A stretch of 10,813 bases of DNA, taken from positions 1 to 10,813 of the forward strand of contig JARFRI010000133.1 in assembly GCA_029287335.1 (NCBI GenBank), given 5' to 3'. Of this stretch, positions 7,389 through 10,813 are shown piece by piece (positions within the stretch are counted from its first letter, which is position 1; the number at the start of each line of letters is the position of its first letter). The DNA comes from Phycisphaera sp. GTDB taxonomy: Bacteria; Planctomycetota; Phycisphaerae; Phycisphaerales; Phycisphaeraceae. Below the pieces are notes generated by a model. It was not told where the DNA came from. It ran no database searches and was given only the letters and a program-made list of their open reading frames with translations. Both the position numbers and the translations under genes were made by a program.

Positions 7389-8704
7389 CGTCGCTCCACG
7401 TTTATCTTCAGGAAGTGTGTCGCGCAAGAGATACACGGGTCGTAGTTGCGGATCGTCTGCTCGCACCGCCAGCCGAGTTGATCGTCAGAGAGGTCGGCGT
7501 TGTTCATCAGCACGCGGCGAAGGTCGTCCTCGATGGTCATCTGGTTCTGCGAGGTAGGCGGGACGATCTTGGCGTCGAGGATCTGGCCGGGGTGTTCGAT
7601 GCGGTAGCGGTGGTAGAGGATGCCGCGCGGTGCCTCGGTGATCGCGTAGCCGGTCGCGTCGGCGGGCTGTGGCTCGATAAACGGAGCCGGGGGCGGCGCG
7701 TAGGTTTCGACCAGGCGGATCGCTTCTTCACACGCAAAGACGACTTCCACTGCGCGGATGATGATGCTCTTGTAGGGATTTCGGCAGGTTTCGGTCAAGC
7801 CCGCGGACTGCGCGGCCGCCTTAGCAACGGGCGTCAGCAGATCGGCGTTGAGCGCAAAGCGCGCCATCGGCCCGACGAAATAGCTGCCGCCGCCGACGCG
7901 CTGGGCGTGGAGCGCGGTGGAGTGCGGCACCTGCAACTCCTTAAAGTGCTCGTCGAACTCGTGCGCCGAGATGTCCAGCCCGCGGTTGGAGACGAGCCTC
8001 CCCTCATTCATCGGGTACTGCTCGCCGTCGCGCAGGCACACAAACTCGTAGTCGTATTCAAGCTCGGGGAAATCAAACGCGGCGACCCATTGGACGGTCC
8101 CGATCGCCGCGTCCAGCGCCCACCTAAGATCATCCAGCATAGCGTTGAGTTCGTCGCGGGTCGGGGTCTTGTAGAACCCGCCGACGCGCACGTTGATCGG
8201 GTTGATCTCTCGGCCGCCGAGCAGAGACAGGATGTCGTTGCCGATCTTCTTTAGGCGCAGGCCGCGCTTGATGAGGTCCGGGTGCTCGCGGGCGATCTCG
8301 ACCGCGCCTGCCGCGCCGAGGAAGTCGGGCGCATGAAGCATGTAGATGTGCAGCGTGTGGCTGGCGATCCACTCGCCGCAATACAGCAGCCGGCGGAGAT
8401 TCCGCAGGGGCTCATCCAGGACCAGGCCGCACGCAGCCTCCATCGCGTGGCAGGCGCTCATCTGGTACGCCACCGGGCAGATGCCGCAGATGCGTGCGGT
8501 GATGTCCGGGGCCTCAGTGAACTTGCGGCCGCGCAGCAGGCCCTCAAAGTAACGTGGCGGCTCGAAGATGCGGAGCTTTACCTCGGCGACCTCGCCGGCC
8601 TCGATCCGCACATCCAACGCACCCTCGCCCTCCACGCGCGCGAGATAATCGACCTTGATCGTGCGGGTTCTGGGTTCAGGATTTGGATCGGGTGTCTTGC
8701 TCAT
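7385..8704 (-). CDS. hydA: Group 3b [NiFe]-hydrogenase large (alpha) subunit, active-site subunit
   Basis: 439 residues from the ATG at 8704; an upstream in-frame ATG at 8719 would add five residues (MKACT), and neither start has a clear Shine-Dalgarno. The subunit holds the Ni-Fe(CN)2CO site where H2 is split or made. The N-terminal motif is [16 protein letters not shown] with C73 and C76; the C-terminal motif is DPCISCATH with C424, C427 and the cleavage-site His430. Nine residues (FLKINVERR) follow the histidine and should be removed by the protease encoded next. The N-terminal [11 protein letters not shown] and the absence of a signal on either subunit place it in the cytoplasm. The overall sequence, including [20 protein letters not shown], looks like the NAD(P)-linked group 3b enzymes. 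It overlaps the small-subunit gene by 29 bases. The symbol follows Pyrococcus hydrogenase I naming and is not the [FeFe] HydA; hyhL is the other name. Confidence 0.96.
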   Translation of the reverse strand: MSKTPDPNPEPRTRTIKVDYLARVEGEGALDVRIEAGEVAEVKLRIFEPPRYFEGLLRGRKFTEAPDITARICGICPVAYQMSACHAMEAACGLVLDEPLRNLRRLLYCGEWIASHTLHIYMLHAPDFLGAAGAVEIAREHPDLIKRGLRLKKIGNDILSLLGGREINPINVRVGGFYKTPTRDELNAMLDDLRWALDAAIGTVQWVAAFDFPELEYDYEFVCLRDGEQYPMNEGRLVSNRGLDISAHEFDEHFKELQVPHSTALHAQRVGGGSYFVGPMARFALNADLLTPVAKAAAQSAGLTETCRNPYKSIIIRAVEVVFACEEAIRLVETYAPPPAPFIEPQPADATGYAITEAPRGILYHRYRIEHPGQILDAKIVPPTSQNQMTIEDDLRRVLMNNADLSDDQLGWRCEQTIRNYDPCISCATHFLKINVERR

Positions 8705-9470
8705 AGTGCAGGCTTTCATCGCGGAAAGCGGGGGCGGCGGCGTTAAAGGTCCGCAGCGACAGGATGATGTCGTCTCGGGTGCAACCTTGATCGGACAAAG
8801 CCGTGGTCAGCGAGCGCATGTTCGGCTGGTCCGTCGGTCCGTAGCACCCGTAGCACGCTCGGTGGTAGCCGGGGCACAGCGCGCCGCAGCCCTCGTGCGT
8901 GATGGGGCCGAGGCACGGCTCGTTCCCCGCGACCATGACGCAGACGTGCCCTCGGCGTTTGCATTCGGCGCAGACCGAACCCGTGCCGATGCGTGGCTTG
9001 CGTCCGTTGAGGTAGGCGCTGATCACTTCAACGAGTTGGTTTTTGTTGATCGGGCAGCCCCGCAGCTCGAAGTCCACGTGTACGTGCTCACTGATCGGTG
9101 TCGAGGTGGCCAGTGTGTCGATGTAGTGCGGCTGTGCATAGACGATGGAAACCAGTTGATCGATGTCGCGCAGGTTCCGCAAGGCCTGTATGCCGCCGCT
9201 GGTCGCGCAGGCACCGATGACCACTAGGTGCTTGCACTGTGCGCGAATGGCTTGGATCCGCTCCGCGTCCTGCGGCGTGGTGATCGAGCCCTCCACCAGG
9301 CCCAGGTCGAATGGGCCCGGGTCGTCTCGCCGCGTTGCCTCCTTGAAGTAGGCGATCTCCAGTTGCTCGGCGATCGTCAGGAACTCGTCCTCACAACTCA
9401 GCAGCGTCAGCTGGCAGCCATCGCACGAAGCGAACTTCCATACACCGAGTTTCTTCTTCGTCGTGTCCAT
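8676..9470 (-). CDS. hydD: Group 3b [NiFe]-hydrogenase small (delta) subunit, Fe-S electron relay
   Basis: 264 residues from the ATG at 9470. It passes electrons from the Ni-Fe site to the flavin subunit. The proximal [4Fe-4S] ligands are C16 and C19 (ASCDGCQLT), C88 (IGACATSGG) and C139 (RGCPINK). A second set of eight cysteines, C167, C170, C177, C186, C195, C199, C206 and C209, in [21 protein letters not shown] and ACYGCYGP, would hold two more clusters, as expected for group 3b. There is no twin-arginine signal, so it is cytoplasmic. The start is either GTG at 9473 or ATG at 9470; GGAG lies five bases from the ATG and only two from the GTG, so I prefer the ATG. It abuts the gamma-subunit stop (TGATG) and overlaps the large-subunit gene. 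Also called hyhS. Confidence 0.96.
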   Translation of the reverse strand: MDTTKKKLGVWKFASCDGCQLTLLSCEDEFLTIAEQLEIAYFKEATRRDDPGPFDLGLVEGSITTPQDAERIQAIRAQCKHLVVIGACATSGGIQALRNLRDIDQLVSIVYAQPHYIDTLATSTPISEHVHVDFELRGCPINKNQLVEVISAYLNGRKPRIGTGSVCAECKRRGHVCVMVAGNEPCLGPITHEGCGALCPGYHRACYGCYGPTDQPNMRSLTTALSDQGCTRDDIILSLRTFNAAAPAFRDESLHYEQDTRSKS

Positions 9471-10318
9471 CACAACTCCGGGATGGTGAGTAGCTCACCG
9501 ACTTCAGCATAACGCAGTACCGGGCCGTCCTTACAGATGAATTTCGGACCGAGTTGGCATTTCCCACACAGCCCCAAGGCACAGCTGAAGCTGCGCTCTA
9601 GGGATAGGGCGATCTCTGATGGCGACACACCAGATTGCATCAGGTCGTTTGCGACGAACCGCATCATGATCTCGGGGCCACAAACGAAGGCGACGGTGTT
9701 GTCGGCGTCGAATCGTGTACGCCGCAGCAAGGCTGTCACGACACCCACATCGCCAGCCCAGTCTTCACCTGCCGTGTCCACCGTGATGAGCACCTGGTCG
9801 GCCTCGGCTTGCCACCGTTTCAAGTCTTCATGAAACAGCAGGTCCGCCGGCGTTCGTGCACCGTAGAGGATACAGACGCGGTTGTACCGTTTCCGATCCG
9901 CCAGCGCACCGATGATCGCCGGTCGAAGCGGGGCAAGCCCGATCCCGCCTGCGATGAAGAGCAGGTCGCACCCAGATGCCTCGGCCAGCGGCCAGGGCTG
10001 ACCCAATGGCCCACGCACGCCGACCAGGTCGCCTGGCTCAGCGGTGCATAGGGATCGTGTCATCGCGCCGACATCCCGGATCGTGTGGCCCAATAGTGGG
10101 CTGTCTGGTGCGCTGCTGATTGAGAGCGGAACCTCGCCGACGCTGAACCGGTAGAGCATATTGAACTGTCCCGGTGCGAAACTGTCGGGTCTTCTGCCAT
10201 CGGCAGGTTCGAGTTGTAAGGTCACCACGTCGTCCGTCTCGCGTGTATTGGTCACCACGCGGAACGGCCTGGGCAGCGAGGACGCTTCACGAATCATGGG
10301 CGGGATTCCCGTAGACAT
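9470..10318 (-). CDS. hydG: Hydrogenase gamma subunit, FAD/NAD(P)-binding with [2Fe-2S] cluster
   Basis: 282 residues. This is the diaphorase-type subunit that exchanges electrons between the hydrogenase clusters and NAD(P)(H). It is a ferredoxin-reductase-like protein of the PyrK/HydG kind. Domains in order are an FAD-binding barrel (about 18-110) with APGQFNMLY and VPLSISS in the place of the usual RPxSxS motif; an NAD(P)-binding fold with [27 protein letters not shown] and [10 protein letters not shown]; and a C-terminal [2Fe-2S] site with C246, C251, C254 and C262 ([17 protein letters not shown]). All four ligands are present. The start ATG at 10318 lies 32 bases inside the upstream cNMP-domain gene; a second Met seven residues on (10297) is a possible alternative. 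Choice of NAD or NADP cannot be read from the sequence. This HydG is unrelated to the radical-SAM HydG of [FeFe] enzymes. Confidence 0.94.
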   Translation of the reverse strand: MSTGIPPMIREASSLPRPFRVVTNTRETDDVVTLQLEPADGRRPDSFAPGQFNMLYRFSVGEVPLSISSAPDSPLLGHTIRDVGAMTRSLCTAEPGDLVGVRGPLGQPWPLAEASGCDLLFIAGGIGLAPLRPAIIGALADRKRYNRVCILYGARTPADLLFHEDLKRWQAEADQVLITVDTAGEDWAGDVGVVTALLRRTRFDADNTVAFVCGPEIMMRFVANDLMQSGVSPSEIALSLERSFSCALGLCGKCQLGPKFICKDGPVLRYAEVGELLTIPEL

Positions 10319-10757
10319 CGATCAGTTGCATCCGTGTTTGGGTGAATCGGTCCGCCATCGAACCTGCGAATCGCTTCATCAACTCGTACCCCAGGCGGGG
10401 TGTTTGCTCACATTTTTTACGCAGGCAGGTGCCATCGAACGTTGTCACGCGTGTGATCGTGTTGGCTCGCGCGTCGAAACGCCCTTGGTAAGGTGGGAAC
10501 AACCAGGACCAGCCCATCACATCGCCCTCGTGAAGCGTTTCGATGGTAAGCGGCCCGCGCGGCGCGTCACGCAGCATCAATGCAACGTCGCCTTGCCGGA
10601 TGATGTAGAAAGCATTGGCGGGCTTGCCTTCGCGGAAGATCGTCTTGCCCGGCTCAAAGATCTCGTTGTGTGCACAGCCCGCGAGGTACGCCAGGTCCGC
10701 GTGCTCGATGCCTCCGAAGAACGGGTGTTCCGCGAGCATTTGTTCGATGTCTTTCAT
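10287..10757 (-). CDS. Stand-alone cyclic-nucleotide-binding-domain protein of the hydrogenase operon
   Basis: 156 residues. The protein is a single cNMP-binding-type beta-barrel: MKDIEQMLAEHPFFGG leads into the barrel, with FEPGKTIFREGKPANAFYIIRQGDVAL and HEGDVMGWSWLFPPYQGRFDARA. It ends in a helix (about 118-145). No helix-turn-helix follows, so unlike Crp/Fnr it is unlikely to be a transcription factor. The phosphate-binding cassette is not canonical: instead of a GExA...R.A pattern it reads GDVMGWSWL...ARA, so binding of cAMP or cGMP is uncertain. The ATG at 10757 is the only usable start, since the frame has no ATG, GTG or TTG between it and the stop at 10809-10811. An AAGGA lies 10 bases upstream. 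A 32-base overlap with the gamma-subunit gene suggests a partner or regulator of the enzyme itself. Similar proteins occur in other group 3b operons as far as I recall. Confidence 0.88.
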   Translation of the reverse strand: MKDIEQMLAEHPFFGGIEHADLAYLAGCAHNEIFEPGKTIFREGKPANAFYIIRQGDVALMLRDAPRGPLTIETLHEGDVMGWSWLFPPYQGRFDARANTITRVTTFDGTCLRKKCEQTPRLGYELMKRFAGSMADRFTQTRMQLIDVYGNPAHDS

Positions 10758-10783
10758 GCCTGGTGCTTCCTTAGATAGATGCG

Positions 10784-10813
10784 TTACGCGGATGTTTCGC
10801 CATCGCGGTCACG
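10784..10813 (-). CDS. Possible 3' end of an upstream operon gene, perhaps the hydrogenase beta (Fe-S) subunit
   Basis: Only a fragment is visible. On the minus strand a frame open from the edge reads RDRDGETSA and stops at TAA (10784-10786), leaving 26 bases before the next start. A second frame is also open and stops at 10771-10773, so the choice is not secure, and the stretch is too short to test for coding character. Group 3b hydrogenases usually have a fourth subunit, HydB, a two-[4Fe-4S] protein, encoded just before the gamma subunit. It is missing from the rest of the window, so this position is where its end would be expected. The identification rests on context only. Confidence 0.2.
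   Translation of the reverse strand, partial: RDRDGETSA

Noticed and set aside
7389..7466. Extra 26 N-terminal residues on the maturation protease
   Set aside because: These codons lie inside the large-subunit C-terminus. The ATG at 7388 gives the family N-terminus, an ATGA overlap and a good GGAG.
7298..8254. 318-codon plus-strand open frame opposite the large-subunit gene
   Set aside because: It is the antisense shadow of a high-GC gene with clear Ni-binding motifs. Its protein is rich in Arg, Val and Asp and resembles no family.
1..10813. CRISPR array, insertion sequence, integrase or tRNA attachment site
   Set aside because: No regularly spaced repeats, no transposase or recombinase motifs, no terminal inverted repeats and no tRNA-like cloverleaf were seen.

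Overview
The window is dominated by one minus-strand operon, about 1836 to 10757 and continuing past the right edge. It encodes a cytoplasmic group 3b [NiFe] hydrogenase (the NAD(P)-linked bidirectional or sulfhydrogenase type) with most of its maturation machinery. The operon is GC-rich (roughly 60% by eye) and its genes overlap or nearly touch. The left end carries two unrelated plus-strand genes, neither with a recognised function. The host is a bacterium of fairly high GC. A lipoprotein signal and the operon layout suggest a diderm lineage, but nothing seen here fixes the phylum.

Layout, left to right. Positions 1-819 hold the 3' part of an unrecognised plus-strand gene, followed at once by a strong intrinsic terminator (831-876). 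Positions 877-1238 are a lower-GC stretch with no convincing gene. Positions 1239-1679 encode a small predicted lipoprotein. It converges on the hydrogenase operon across a 156-base gap that contains two adjacent small dyads.

Read in transcription order (right to left), the operon is: a possible 3' end of an upstream gene (about 10784-10813); a stand-alone cyclic-nucleotide-binding-domain protein; the FAD/NAD(P)/[2Fe-2S] gamma subunit; the hydrogenase small subunit with 12 cluster-ligand cysteines; the large subunit with both Ni-binding CxxC motifs; a large-subunit C-terminal maturation protease; then hypA, hypF, hypC, hypD and hypE. HypF and HypE make the cyanide ligand from carbamoyl phosphate. 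HypC and HypD assemble the Fe(CN)2CO unit and deliver it to the large subunit. HypA delivers nickel. The protease then trims the large subunit behind its last histidine so that it can join the small subunit. Electrons from H2 would pass through the small-subunit Fe-S clusters to the gamma-subunit flavin and on to NAD(P)+, or the reverse.

Three points deserve attention. The HypA-like protein keeps the N-terminal Met-His but contains no cysteine, so it lacks the usual zinc site. No hypB, the nickel GTPase gene, lies in the set. A cNMP-type sensor domain without a DNA-binding domain is translationally meshed with the electron-transfer subunit.
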